A program made the position numbers and the translations under genes. A stretch of DNA of 64,000 nt from Thuidium tamariscinum (taxonomy: Eukaryota; Streptophyta; Bryopsida; Hypnales; Thuidiaceae), in contig OX344749.2 of the NCBI GenBank assembly GCA_947034885.2, forward strand, positions 25,435,501 to 25,499,500. Reading direction: 5' to 3'. Shown in pieces: positions 1 to 12,163 of this stretch. Position 1 is the stretch's first letter; each line of letters opens with the position of its first letter. Below the pieces are notes generated by a model. That model was given only the letters and a program-made list of their open reading frames with translations, ran no database searches and was not told where the DNA came from.

Positions 1-66
1 GGACAAGTGTTTCTTGCAATTGCCCTTCAGTCCTTAGATGGTCCATTATAGGACCTTCTACCTTAG
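1..66. repeat. Right end of a GGAGG-ended repeat (family J)
   Basis: The first 66 bases share a block of roughly 40 bases with 18665-18706, including CCTTAGATGGTC and GGACCTTCTACCTTAG. At 18376-18706 this block is the right end of an inverted-repeat element. The window therefore seems to begin inside another copy whose left part lies upstream. No coding potential is seen. Confidence 0.45.
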
Positions 67-200
67 TGCCAAATGATGAGAAATTAGTTTGTGTAGAGCA
101 ACCTCCAGTAATTTCAATATTGTGTGATTTTGTATCCAACAGTTCCAGTGAGTGTGCTAGGGCTTCCGGCGGAGGTCCCCACCCTTAATCCAAAACTAGC

Positions 201-1098
201 TTAACCCCTAAAGGACCATTGTCACCTTGGGGGACAATTTGGAGTTCAGTCAGGTTCTGTAGACCTCAATTTTTAATGAATCTTTTTGAAACTTTCTCAT
301 AAGATTGGAAAACTTATTAGCTTCATGGGAATGTAATTTTTATTTCAATTGGTGACCGGGAGCAAAAGTTATACCACAAAAAGCATGGATTTTAGTTCAA
401 CGGGCAGAATTTCTTTTGCAAAAAGTCAAATATATATATATTTGCCTACATGTGAAGCTTTGATTCACTCTATTTGGACTTATAATGAGAAAGTTATGGA
501 CAATCTTGTTTTTCGGGCAATCTAAACAATTTCTTGAAAAAACAACTTATAGGATTCATTTTTGAATGCAATTTTCACAATTTTAAAAAAAATTGTTGGA
601 AAAGGTTATGTTTACTTTCTAGAACAATCTCACCATTGCAATTATTGTATTTCAATCCCATCTTAGAGTTATTAACCATTTAGTTTTTCTTTCAATCTTG
701 GACCTACATCTACTTAACAATTTTTTAAAGGATGAAAATCAAGTGTTTTTTGTGTGAAATTTTTTTCCTAGACTCTCAACTCAACTTCTTAACACAAAAA
801 ATTATAAATTCAAATTCTATAGTGCAATTTTTTTTATAAATGCCAATCAAAGTCATCTAAAATTGCAAACCACAGTTCAAAAAAACTTGTATTTCCAACT
901 TTGAATGCTCATATCTTCCAATTTGTACGGTCAAACTTCATGAAATTCTCACTACTTGATCTCAATCAAGTTAAGTAGAAGATCCTACAGTTAGATTCTT
1001 AAAAAATTATTATTTTTGTTTTCTTGGGTAAAATGCAATAGAAATGGCAGTTTTGAGAGGTTTTTGACAGAAAAAAGGCCTTGGTCCTTTAGGGTTAA
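201..1098. mobile_element. TTAA-flanked MITE, family A copy 1 (piggyBac-like)
   Basis: The element begins TTAACCCCTAAAGGACC and ends GGTCCTTTAGGGTTAA, giving about 17 bp of terminal inverted repeat with the TTAA target at each end. A second copy at 40651-41575 matches it along its whole length with few differences and the same orientation. At about 900 bp it has no meaningful ORF, so it is non-autonomous. TTAA targets with inverted repeats starting CCC are known from the piggyBac superfamily; the assignment is inferred from ends alone. Confidence 0.85.
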
Positions 1099-1286
1099 TT
1101 TTGCTCATTTTCTACTTCATTTTTTCATACCCTTTGTATAAATTTTTTTTAAATCTTCCAAAAATGAACATTTGGCTAAAAACCCTAAATCTGTTCTAAG
1201 ATCACTGGTCCCCGCCTATGTTGGAATCTTCCAAATGCAGATAACGTCCCTTCAATGAGAGCAGCCCCACAGGCACACAGCGTGCG

Positions 1287-1558
1287 TTAAATCCTGTAAT
1301 CGAAACTAACATGGCGCAAATGAATTTACCCCAGGGTAAACACTGAAATTTTCTATTTTTTTTTTTTTTTTTTAATTTTCAAATTCTGAATTTGGATTTG
1401 GATTCAGAGACCCTAAATTAACTAGGAAGGACCTTGACGCAACCAAAAAAACCAACAAAACATAAACCCCCAAACCCTTATCAACCCCTGGTAAAACAAG
1501 TTTCACCTGCGGGGGCTTGATTTACCTGCGCCACGTCAGGTTCGCTAACAGGATTTAA
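1287..1558. mobile_element. TAAATCC-ended MITE, family L copy 1
   Basis: Ends are TTAAATCCTGT and ACAGGATTTAA. The interior (an ACCCCAGGGTAAA block, a long T tract, then AACCCCTGGTAAAAC) is shared with copies at 6768-7018 and 20058-20308. The family is about 250-270 bp with no ORF. The superfamily is not determined; only the 20058 copy shows a clean flanking duplication. Confidence 0.65.
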
Positions 1559-1947
1559 CGTCTTGCCCTCTCAGTCGGTTTTTTCGTGCACACCACCCTG
1601 AATTGGGGTTGGGACGGACTTTGCATGTTCATGGACTCCAGCTCCAGCCAACGAGAGCACTTGGACATGATTGAGGAGCGCCAGCCAACTCTCCCTCCCA
1701 GGCGATCCCAACAGTAACTTACTGGCATGTGCGTGGGAATGGAGCAAGAATATTCGCACTACGCCACCATTTGAGGATTTTTTTTTTTTTTTTTTTAAAT
1801 TATTTTATTACACAAATGAAACGGACGTTTGATGAGTATATGCAAAATCATTTTTTAAAAAGTAATAATCAGCCCTACAGGTCGTTTTTTACTAAGGTAT
1901 GTATAAGATAGAAGCACCCAAATGTAGTAGGATTTGTTTACCAAGAC

Positions 1948-2215
1948 TTAAGGTGGGTACACCCAAAAGTGGTATTGTGCCTAGTTACTATTATAAAGTT
2001 GGTCAAGTTTTCATATAGTCTTGATGGCAAGTGAAAGCACATTTCGATGCACCAATGAATATTGCATTTGGATATAATATGCAAGAGCTATTAATGGTCA
2101 AAGTCTGTTTCTAGAAGCACCATCTACAGCATGCGTACACAATTGCTTTTGAAAATGTACATCCAATGTAGATGGCACTTTAAGGTCAACTGCACTTTTG
2201 GGTGTACGCAGCTTA
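1948..2215. mobile_element. GGTACACCC-ended MITE, family K copy 1
   Basis: Inverted ends TTAAGGTGGGTACACCC and GGGTGTACGCAGCTTA bracket 268 bp. A second copy at 38961-39239 shares the interior, including CAAAGTNTGTTTCT and GAAAGCACCATCTACAG. Non-coding. A TTA/TAA target, as in PIF/Harbinger elements, is possible but not proven. Confidence 0.7.
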
Positions 2216-4020
2216 GAAGAAGCCCCAAAGTAAAGTAGAAGTGGATCCAAAGTTGATAAGTGGGGTATAGGAAGTTGTCACGATGATGAAGGTGGGATTT
2301 ATGTTGTTCAATTTCCTACAAGGGATTCAAGCTCAAGTTCTGTTAGTATTGTACTAGGGCATTTCAAGGACCGCTTGTAGGTCAATCTATTGTTTATAGT
2401 AGGTGCATCTATGCAGTTGATTTTTACAAATTTGTATTGTACTCATGTAATAAAAATAAAAATTCTAGACCAATTTTGTTGGTTTTCTAAACCATTTTCT
2501 ATGAAGCACACATCATTAATCAATAGCTACCCTCAAGATATCCAAATCTTGAACAAGTGTTGCTTTTAGGTATGTCTACATTATTCAAAATGGCACCCTA
2601 TAATTGATGCCCTATAACACCTTCTTCACATTCAAATGTGGTTAAAATTGTAATTGGAGTAAATAGAGGAGTCATTTGCATAGGACGTGACATACCATTT
2701 AGTAGCCTTCACTAATACTACATTTGAATCTTCTCCATGAAGTTCATCCAACAATACTTACTACTATTGACTAATGTGCTTTTATTGATTGCTATTGATC
2801 AATGTATTATGTACTAATTGCTTTGTTTATTGCTATTTTATTGTTTCTTTATTACAAATATTTTTACAAACAATTTTTGTAAGTCTTTCACCATTCTCAT
2901 GCTTCTTGCTACATGGCCCCCCCAAGCTTACCAATAGGGGATGAAATGATGTGGAATATTTGACATCATTATGTTGGGAAAAGGCCAACACAACTAACTA
3001 CTATTGAAAGTTATTAAAAGGGCTAGTGAATTTGGTTGAATAGTCATTGTTTTATAACTTCAAAGAATAATTTATGCACTTTAGACATAGAGACAAAAGG
3101 TTCCTTTATTATTCTATCATTTGAAAAAGATGCTATATACTCATAGTCCACCATTGCAACCATCCCTTTTTTTACTTTTTGAAAAAGTGCCAAGATGGCA
3201 ATCACTTCAAATTTGATGAAGCATTGTATTTCTACATTCATCCGCCTTTTGGACTTAAAAACACTTTTCCATCATATTCATACACTTCTTCATCCAAATT
3301 TTAAAGAGAATTGGAAAATTTATAGCAAAAAAAAATTACTTTTATCTGGCAAAAAAAAGACATTTATTTTGAAATGGTGTGATTTGACCCCATGGTGCCA
3401 AAAAAAGGAATGTTTGTAACCAAGTAGGGACTAAGGAGTCTAAGAAATCATCATAGATTTCAAAAGGACAAAAAAAGTCCTTTGTAGGGAGAATAATGGG
3501 AAGTTATATGTTTTTGCTTTGACCACCTATAATGTGTGTATTTTCATTGAAAAGTGAGTTGGATAAAATACTTGCAAAAATCCCTACTCAATTGTACATA
3601 CCTTTAGTCCTACATCACACTTGAAATTAAGCAAAAATATTATTTGTTAGACTTAGAACTTCATAGAGCAAAGACCAAAATCCTAATTCTAGATCCCAAG
3701 TTTTTTCATGTATTATATATATATTTGGGGCACTGGCATTTAAAGGTTCAACTAGTAGATTTTGACAATATAATATTTTTAGACACATTGCTTAAAATGG
3801 AGATCTGCATTTTGGAGGCCCTTATTTTTATAAAAGGTGTAGGTGAGGAATATCTATCATGTGATCTAAATTTCATTACATTTGAATATACAAGTCAAGA
3901 TTTATAGCCTCCTAACAACCTAGATGACCACTATTTTGTGCATATAACAATTCTCAATAGAAGAGAAAGACAACAATTGGGTCAAATAATTGTTATATAG
4001 ACTCAAATTTTTGGTGTATA
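2216..4020. other. AT-rich intergenic DNA, no feature recognised
   Basis: I see no credible exon, RNA gene or paired terminal repeat. The short open frames at 3044-3241, 3195-3419 and 3644-3907 have AT-driven composition and no recognisable motifs. Confidence 0.5.
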
Positions 4021-4243
4021 TACTACAAGAGAAAGGGGTGTTTCAAGTGAGATTTTAATTATAGTCCTAGACATAAGATTATAAGTAATGATTTTTATGG
4101 CAATTTTTAGCAAAAATTTACAACAAATACATACATTTTTTTGTAAATTTTTGCTAAAAATCACTGTAAAGGTCATTACTTATAATCTTATGCTTAGGAC
4201 TATAATTAAAATCTCACTTGAAACACCCCTTTCTTTTGTAGTG
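4021..4243. mobile_element. CACTA-like hairpin MITE
   Basis: The left end TACTACAAGAGAAAGGGG and the right end CCCCTTTCTTTTGTAGTG are inverted copies. The pairing runs inward for about 100 bp on each side, so nearly the whole 223 bp folds back on itself. The right end reads CACTACAAAAG on the minus strand, as in CACTA (EnSpm-type) elements; the left C has become T. A 3-bp target duplication is not preserved. Confidence 0.65.
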
Positions 4244-4984
4244 GTGGACTCAAATATTTCTTATACAAACTCAAATATTTGTTATTTGTTATTCAATGAA
4301 GTCACCTCACCTTCTTCCATTTATATCCTTTGCAATCCTTAATTGGTAATGAGAGTATTGTGGTTGTGGTAGTGACTGCTGATGTTGGATGCATTGGCAT
4401 TGTGATTTTGTGTCACAATGCACCCAAAAAAAAGTTTTAATTTTAATTTTTTAAGAAAAATAATAAATTTCTTCTAGACCCTAGGGTTTTTTTAAATTAA
4501 TTATTTAATATTAATTCCCTCCCCTCCTTCCTATGCCCTACTTGTAATTTTGAAAACCCAGCTAACTTGACAATTAATATGGGATAATTCAGAATCATAT
4601 ATCACATATCTGAACCCGCTCTCGTATCCATATTTGTACACATATCTCTATGAAGTATTTGTATCTTATATTTGTATAGTATTTATATCCATATTTTGAA
4701 TTCATATATGGAAGGCTCACATTCAACGGCTTGTGATTTTCTAAGAAATCGACAGCATTTTAAAAAGGAAGCATTTAAGAAAAAAGAATCGACGGCCAAT
4801 GATTTTTGAGAGAGGGTGGAGGAACTAAGGGCAAACTAGAAGGTGACTAGTTTTTTTTTATGCATTGTAGTGTGATGGGTTTTTTGAGGCCATTTTAAAC
4901 TCTTTTCTCATATTTTTGAGATCTTTGGCTTATAAGAATAAATACACAATTGAGGGTTCATAATAGAATGATGTCATGTTAATG

Positions 4985-5118
4985 CACTAAAAAAAAAGTG
5001 TCCACAATGATTGTAACTTAACAATGACTACAAAATGACTATTTTGTAGTCATTGTGGACAAGAAATGATTACTATAGTCATTGTAGACTAATCATTTAT
5101 ATCCTTGCCTTTTTAGTG
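4985..5118. mobile_element. CACTA-type MITE with ATG target duplication
   Basis: It starts CACTAAAAA and ends TTTTTAGTG, and is flanked on both sides by ATG, the 3-bp duplication expected for CACTA elements. The 134-bp interior holds inverted blocks built from GTCATTGTGGAC and ATGACTA. It is non-coding. Confidence 0.75.
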
Positions 5119-6194
5119 ATGTTTTCAAATTTCAAATTTTTTGAGCATGTTTTGTATTTGATTTGAATTTTCTTCACTATTCTTCAAAAATTTATAATAA
5201 TTTAAAATTTTTCCCAAATAGTATGAAAATTTTATGACATATACCAAACATGTGATTTCATCTTTGAAAGATTAAAATAATGCTTCACTCATAAATAGAA
5301 ACAAAATAGAGGATTCAATGCAAAGATTTTTGAAGTTTGACTAGTAAGTTAGGGCTTTGTCCTTTCAACATTAATTCCTAAAAGATTGATGTACATTTCA
5401 AGAAAAAAGATATGAAAATTGCTACTATTTAGGGTAGTTAAAAAAATGGAAAATTGGAAGTTTTTGCTTTCAAAATTTAATTATTCAAATTTATTTTAGA
5501 CTTCTATAGTAATGTGTGGAAAACAATTTAGAAACTTTAATTACATGGATTGAAAGATGATAACATTTGAAGTATGAAGAAAATAGAAGTTTAGAGTTGG
5601 AAGATGATACATATGTGTTGTTTGCATCTTGTTCACATGAGTTTCATGCCTACCAAACTTCAAAATTATATAAAGAGGTTTTAAAATGATGTCCAAAGTT
5701 TTGTAGGTTGCTGCAAAAGTTCAAAGTAGCATATCTTTTGAATTAAGAAACTATTAGATTTTTGCTAAGGGAATATATAGTCACACCTTCTGTCAAAAAT
5801 TTATAAAACTTTGTCTAGAAGTGACTTTGTAGGAATCTATCTAAGATTTTTTGTATACATTTGATGAATACTCAATCCTTTTGGCCAATTAAACCATCCA
5901 TTTGGGATGCTCCATCTATGCACATCAACTTACATGGTTTTAGATATTTCTACCATACACTAAAGAAATAGTGAAATTAAGTTGTTCCTCACTAATTTCT
6001 TGACACTTTACACTAAACAAGTACACTATTTTTGTGCTCTTAGACAACTCAGGATGCCATAATCTTTCATCCACAACTATTCCAATATAAAGTAGGAGCA
6101 TCCAAAACTGAATCCAAAACCAATGGCATCAATTTCTAAGTGAAGCAATGATTGATTTCAGAACCTAAAACTAGGTTGCTTAAAAAAATTTATA

Positions 6195-6725
6195 CTACCT
6201 CCGTCCCAAAATGATCTTCATGTTTAACAAAATATTATGGATTAAGGCCAAAAATAACATTTTAAAGTCCCCTTTGGATTTGTAAGCAAAACTTGGTTCA
6301 CTCTTAGTATCTTTGAAACTTTGAGTTTTAAAAACCTTTTCCAAAGTGTAATTTTAGAATATAGAAAAGTAGAATTTTAAAGGCATTTTCAAAAAGCACC
6401 AGTAGGCATTTAAATTTTGAATTTGAGGTTGTTATTTTGTTGGTGATTAGTATGGGCCTAAGACCATGTGTGAACCTTTGTTCCACCTACCAAAGCTTCA
6501 CCTCCCTCAAGTAGGCAACACTCAAAAAGATGCAAAAAATACAAACAAAAAGTGTTGATTAACCCCTTTAGTCATTTCTTTTGTCTTTTGATTGATGATT
6601 TTATGAATGGAAGGGAAATTATTGCTTAAAGTTGTTTGCTAGTCTTGGACAAGAATTAAAATCCAAATTTGACAAATTTTCATATCACAAAAGGCAACAA
6701 GAAGATCATTTTGGAACGGAGGGAG
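6195..6725. mobile_element. Stowaway-like (Tc1/mariner) element
   Basis: The ends CTACCTCCGTCCCAAAATGA and TCATTTTGGAACGGAGGGAG are inverted repeats that extend to about 25 bp, flanked by TA at 6193-6194 and 6726-6727. CTCCCTCCGTCCC is the well-known terminal motif of plant Stowaway elements, which move with Tc1/mariner transposases into TA. At 531 bp it has no transposase. The left end carries one A in place of C within the classic motif. Confidence 0.85.
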
Positions 6726-6767
6726 TATTGTTTTGGTCAACACATAATGACATATCTATGCGCGGCG

Positions 6768-7018
6768 TTAAATTATACCATCAAAGGTGGGCTCCGCAAG
6801 TTGGATTTATCCAAGGGAAAACGCTGAAATTTTTTATTTTTCGCATTTTTTATTTTTTTCAAATTCAAAATTCAGATTCAGAATCAAAGAACCCAAATTA
6901 GTTAGGGGGACCCTAAATAGACCCTAAAACCCAATACAAATATAAACCCCAAACCCTTGTCAACCCCTAGTAAAATGAAATTTATCCCGCTGGGCCCACC
7001 TTCAATGGTATGATTTAA
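6768..7018. mobile_element. TAAATCC-ended MITE, family L copy 2
   Basis: It begins TTAAATTATACCAT and ends ATGGTATGATTTAA. The interior matches the 1287 copy (AAACGCTGAAATTTT; AACCCCAAACCCTTGTCAAC). It lies only 42 bp from the Stowaway-like element. Confidence 0.65.
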
Positions 7019-7297
7019 TGTTTTGTCATATCTATAGTCCATGTGAATTTTTAGGTTCTAAAATAATTACATTGTCTAGATATTGACGCCATGAGGTTCG
7101 CGTGCAGCCGTTTGGATGCTCCCATTGTCCATATCCAAAGTAAAACTTAGAGAGTCCCATTGTATCTTCCTAGTGGACAAGCAGTGACTCATGAGGTAAC
7201 TTCCCCTGGTAAGGCAATGTAATTGTTTTAGGCAACCTACATCAACTTAATTTCACTATTCTATGCAGATCCCAAGTTTGCAATTGAAAGCTGCCCA

Positions 7298-8014
7298 TTA
7301 ACCCTGAAACGCCGGGCCTATGACCACTGGTTTCAGGCTGCACTCTCTGTCACTCAGTTTGTTACCATTTTGTAATCAGATGTATATGGAAATTTTTATT
7401 TTTATTTTTCAAAGATGAAACTGCATGTCCTCTGTACTTCACAGAAATTTCAGATTTTCTTGAAGAAAATTGTATTTTCCGAATTTTTTTGAAGAGAAAC
7501 TGAAGAAAAAATCATAGAAAATAGAAAATATTCTCAAAAAATCTGAAAATTTCACCATGTGTGAAAAATACAGTGGAAATCATCATGGTGTAAATCAATT
7601 TGCCGTATACATCTATAATTAGAATGCAGTGGACATTAAAAATACAGCCAAAGTTCAAACTGCAATAAAATATTCAGTTTTACGAATTTTTCCAAATTTT
7701 CAATTGGAGAAGAAACTAGAGTATAGGACCTCCATTTCATTAGTTGGGCTCAAATTGAAAAAATGTCGTTTTCAAGGAGAAATTTCAGATTTACTCAATT
7801 TCTCAAAATACACTAAAATGACAAATTTTGCCATTCGTTTTTCTTAATTACTTCTCATCTACATGAAAAGAAACATCAATTACATTAGAAATTCACTTGG
7901 ACACTCTTTGTAACTCAACATGAAAGGTCATTGAAAAAAAATGGATGAAAAAACTACTGTTCAGGCCTTCTAGTGGTGTGGAGAAGTCATTTGCTGCCGG
8001 CGCTTAGGGGTTAA
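7298..8014. mobile_element. TTAA-flanked MITE, family E (piggyBac-like)
   Basis: Left end TTAACCCTGAAACGCCGGGC; right end GCCGGCGCTTAGGGGTTAA. Both TTAA targets are intact. The 717-bp interior is AT-rich with short palindromic stretches (GAAAATTCTC-type) and no gene. Only one copy is seen here. Confidence 0.75.
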
Positions 8015-8517
8015 ATTAACCCACTAAATTTGGGTTTGGTAAAATAAAATCCTCGATAGCTCCCTTCTGAAGATACCCAGCTCCAACACGTTATGAGGTG
8101 ACTAGATGTTATGTGCCCAACCAACCAGACCACGACAAGAAGCATCCCAATCACCTTCTGGAAATTGGAGTTTAGGACAAGAAAGCGGAGTGGATCTTTG
8201 GATCATACCAAGAAGTTTCCATCAATCAACGCCTGCCATGTGGCACTGGAGTATTCAAACTCTTTCTTGTGAACGAGGATGCAACACCAATGGCCAAGGT
8301 GGGGACCAAATTCATGAGTTGGAACTTGGTACGATTTGCCGTAGAAGTCACATTACCGATGTAGATGTGGTGGTGGAGTTTTTTAAGAACTACAGTATAA
8401 TGGAGGATGAAAGTTATGGTCATTTACAGATAAGTAGTGAATATGTGTGAGTCACTTAAGATTCACTATTTAGTGCAAGTTGACAAAATATTTTTGTAGT
8501 GCACTACTATTTTGAGT

Positions 8518-8714
8518 TCAATGAATGACAAAGAATCTTTTCTTGTAGGACAGAAGTGTAACTAATCACCTCGGTATTAGAGGTAGAAAGGGGAAATGTT
8601 CTATAGTCCTTTGACTTCCAATAAATATATTTGCCACTTTTTCAAAGTAGATGATGTCACACATTATCAAAATGCATGATTTCCACGGCCACTAATCCAT
8701 CGTTCTAGGGTTAA
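8518..8714 (-). mobile_element. TTAA-type MITE, family B copy (inverted)
   Basis: Read on the minus strand it starts TTAACCCTAGAACGATGG and continues TTAGTGGCCGTGGAAATCAT, matching family B at 13385. The other end is worn and placed only roughly. Confidence 0.65.
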
Positions 8715-8879
8715 AAAATCTTTCTACATCTTATCTTGTACAGGTGTAAAGTTAAAAGTTATATATATAAATAAGTGTATGTGTACAAGTTATGTATATG
8801 TATGTATATAAGAATCTCAATTTCAAGACTTCAATACTTGATTTGACATTCATGACTTGACTCCTCCTTTACTCCAAAC

Positions 8880-10660
8880 AAGGCGTGATAACTCAGTTGA
8901 CACTTATCCTCCAAAGGTGTCGTGTCAATTTTAGGGACTTTCATACGACTGACTGAAATTCCTAAGTGCCACCCCAGCACTGCATGAGCTATGCTTTCCT
9001 TTTGCTAAAGTCTAAACTACTCCGGAGTCCAAAATACAAGCCAGCAGTCCTCATCACAGTACTCTACAAATAACTGATGACTCCGTACTAGGAAAGATGC
9101 GGCCTCCGACATTTCACCAACCACGGAGAGATCAAGAGAGGGCGAGAGAATTTGCATAACTTCACGTGCTTCCAGGAAGCGTCCTGGAAGAGAGATCGAG
9201 CGGCGTGTGTGTCAGTGCCGCCCGCTGGCGGCCGGGTGTGGCGAAGGAAGGTCCCACCCTGTCTGGCTCCCACATTGAAGGATCGGCGGCCACGTCCAGA
9301 GCTGGACTGCTGGAGGGTAACGTAGGGACCGTTAATAAATAACGTAGCATTCGAAGCCGGGGGCCCAAGGCACTGCAACCCAGGGAGCCAGCGGCAAGCT
9401 AGTCCCGGCCGGAGCCGCAGCCGAAGCCGGAGCACAGAACTTCAATACGCTTTAATTTCTGTAAAGTGCGGCGCTGCAGCAGTCAGACGGAATGCAACGA
9501 CGGAGAGTGCGACCGACCGGTGGGAGCCCTGCTCGAGTTGGTCAAGTCTTTGCATTGGTTGTTCAAATTGTTTAGAATAAGCTAGCTTCAGGTGTGGCCG
9601 GTACTGTACGTACGTACGTAAGCATGCGTGATCAGATCAGCTCGATATGTATATATATTGATCGGAAGGCATCTTTTCCGTTGGCCAGGCCCCTGACGGA
9701 TCACGGATCACGGATCGATGAGTAAGTTAAGCTGCATATTCCTGAAGATACTTGTGTGTTGTGGAGCCGGATATGATTGCTTGGATGCCTTCCGGCCTTC
9801 CAATTGGGCATCTATCTGGGCCCTGCCTGCCTGCCTGCCTGCGGAAGACCAAGGCTGGAAGCAATCGATCGAGGGGCAACAAGCAACTGACAGCGAGGAG
9901 CCGCAAACGTAACATGGACACCTCATCGATCACAGCCAGTGAGTGTTGACTGGTGAGTGAGCCAGCCAAATTGGCAAGAGGAAAAAAACAAACTCAGGGG
10001 AAGAGGAGACAGACACCACTTCCATGACTCCATATATCTTTCGTCCACGTGTGCTGCACCCAATTCTTGGGCACCTTCCCGTTATGATCTTTACCTATCC
10101 CGCTTTAGCTCTTTTCTTCTCTCGAATAAACTTATTATAACTTCAGGGATTTTTGTTTTTGGAATCAATTGAAACGTACGGAATTCCATTGCCATAAAAT
10201 AAAATACAAGTCTGCCAGTCGATCACAAGTGGCCTGGCAGGGAAAGACACGGTCGACGACGACGGAACTTCACTACTTCAGGGTTTCATTTCATTGCAAG
10301 ATTCAAGTACAGTACAAACTACGGAGCGGCAGACTCGATCACAGCAGGAGACGGCCAGCAATCCACGGAGTTGAAGTCAATCTAGAATTAATGAGTTACA
10401 CAAGAACGGGCCCTGACAAGACCATGGACAGGCATCAGGTTAATTGCAAAGAAGTACGTTACGGCCAACAAGCAAGGAAGCACGTCGGGCGGCTTATTGA
10501 GCACCCGCCCATTGAACTTTCTCTCTCTCTTTTTTGTTCGACACAACGAAAGGAGATTCACAAGCCTATTACCACCCTGCATTGTAATCTGACTCTCTCT
10601 TTAGGCCAATTCCAAGAAAGGTGCTTACTTTTTCAAAGGTGTGTGCTTGTTTCATGACTC
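8880..10660. other. GC-richer island, no supportable gene
   Basis: Base composition rises sharply from the AT-rich flanks and falls again after 10660. It contains simple runs such as CTGCCTGCCTGCCTGC near 9823-9841, GTACGTACGTACGTA near 9606-9619 and a triple GGATCAC-like run near 9699-9717. Open frames at 9088-9435 (minus) and 10169-10657 (plus, 162 codons) show arginine-rich or biased composition and no domain. Possible readings are a promoter or 5' leader region of a lost gene, or DNA inserted from elsewhere. Confidence 0.4.
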
Positions 10661-11112
10661 AAACCCAAGTGGAATTATAATCTTTCAATTGAAGTTGTAA
10701 TTTCTATAAATTTTTGAAGTCTTTAGCTGGAAATTACAAAAACACACATAAATTAGGGCCACGAATACCGTAATAACAACCCATGACCACCTTCTTATGT
10801 ACCTTTTAGCATCTAAGTAATCACCAATCACCTAATGATAATTTATCCATAATGACATTAATGCATTGATTTTCCCAAAATTTTCAGCATATTTGGCTAA
10901 TTATTAGACACATTTTGATGTTTGAATGAACAAAAATGGGACTAAATACAATTGAGGTGATAGAAATGGATTGGAGATAGAATTAGGCTAGTCTAATTCA
11001 TTACAAGATAACACCGATTGGAGTCTTCCAATTCAACTCATAGCCAAACTACTTCCCTACTTACTATTTCTTGTGTACTTTGGGACAATTTTTGACATGT
11101 GTCATGTACCAA

Positions 11113-11344
11113 CAATGCCAGTAATCCAGTATGTGAACATGAAAATTAATGCAAGCATGTGAGCCTTAAGCATTTATAGAAGTAGATATTGTACAACTAT
11201 GGAAGGTGTTTATTATATAAACACTTATAATATAGGTATTTATAATATGATTACACTATAATCATTGAAGGTTTCCATAATATAAACACTTATAGCATAG
11301 ATGTATAGTCTTCTAAGCTTATAGGCTCACATATTAGCAACCTT
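11113..11344. mobile_element. hAT-like MITE, family D copy 1
   Basis: This is a 230-bp copy of a family with left end CAACAATGCYAG..GTATGTGARC and right end GCTCACATAYTAGCAACC. The middle is dominated by short dyads such as ATAATATAGGTATTTATAAT. An 8-bp target duplication is visible only in the 23260 copy. Confidence 0.7.
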
Positions 11345-12163
11345 CTTACATGTCCTATCCTTGAAAAGGAAAAAAATAGACATTTCAAGATTGAACAACC
11401 TTCCTGGTCTAAAATAGAGTATCCCACAAGTTGGTGATGGTTTTTTCATTTGAAATAGGTTGTTCTACCTTAGTCATGTTTCATCACACACAAGGAATGC
11501 TACTTGTGGAGGATAGTAGAATTGCCTATTATAAATAACTTCCATTTGTCCACATAACTATCGTTGAGTTCTAATAGTTAATTTTTTCAATCATATATGT
11601 TGCACTGGTGACAAAGCCAAGAAAATATAAAAAAGTCTTGTCAATATTTTGATTTGATTGAGATTGTGCCGCATCAAATATTAATTTAATTTAATTAATT
11701 TCTTTAAATTAAAAACTTTTTTTAATTTTTTAATTTTAAAAAAAAATAATAATAATAATAATCATATTGTCTAGGCTACTTTGTAGTTCCTAGACAACAT
11801 AGGAAATTGCTAGAAGAATAATCTAAAATAGTCTCTTCTTGCCCTCAAATTTCATTTAATGTAAAAACTATTGTTTGCAATGGGCATCATTACTATTTAC
11901 GAATGTGACATGTAGGGCATTGCAAAAGCAACATAGAACAAATACCTTTTGGGATTTTTGATTTTTAAGTGTCATTTGTGGGATTAAACTTCCCAATGTA
12001 TCTATTGTGAATGTGTTATGGGTATGGAAGTAAAATAAGTGTATCAATTATAAGGCTACAAATGCATTAGCAAGCATTAATGAGTTTCTATAATAAGTTT
12101 TTTACTCCTCCAACAAGCTTCGTCATTGCTACACCATGATTTGACCATGCTTTATTGCCTCAC

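Noticed and set aside
9088-9435. 115-codon minus-strand ORF starting MLRLRLRLRPG
   Set aside because: Simple-sequence arginine/leucine start and overlapping open frames on both strands fit GC-rich DNA, not a gene.
10169-10657. 162-codon plus-strand ORF
   Set aside because: No domain, irregular composition, and nothing to separate it from chance in a GC-richer stretch.
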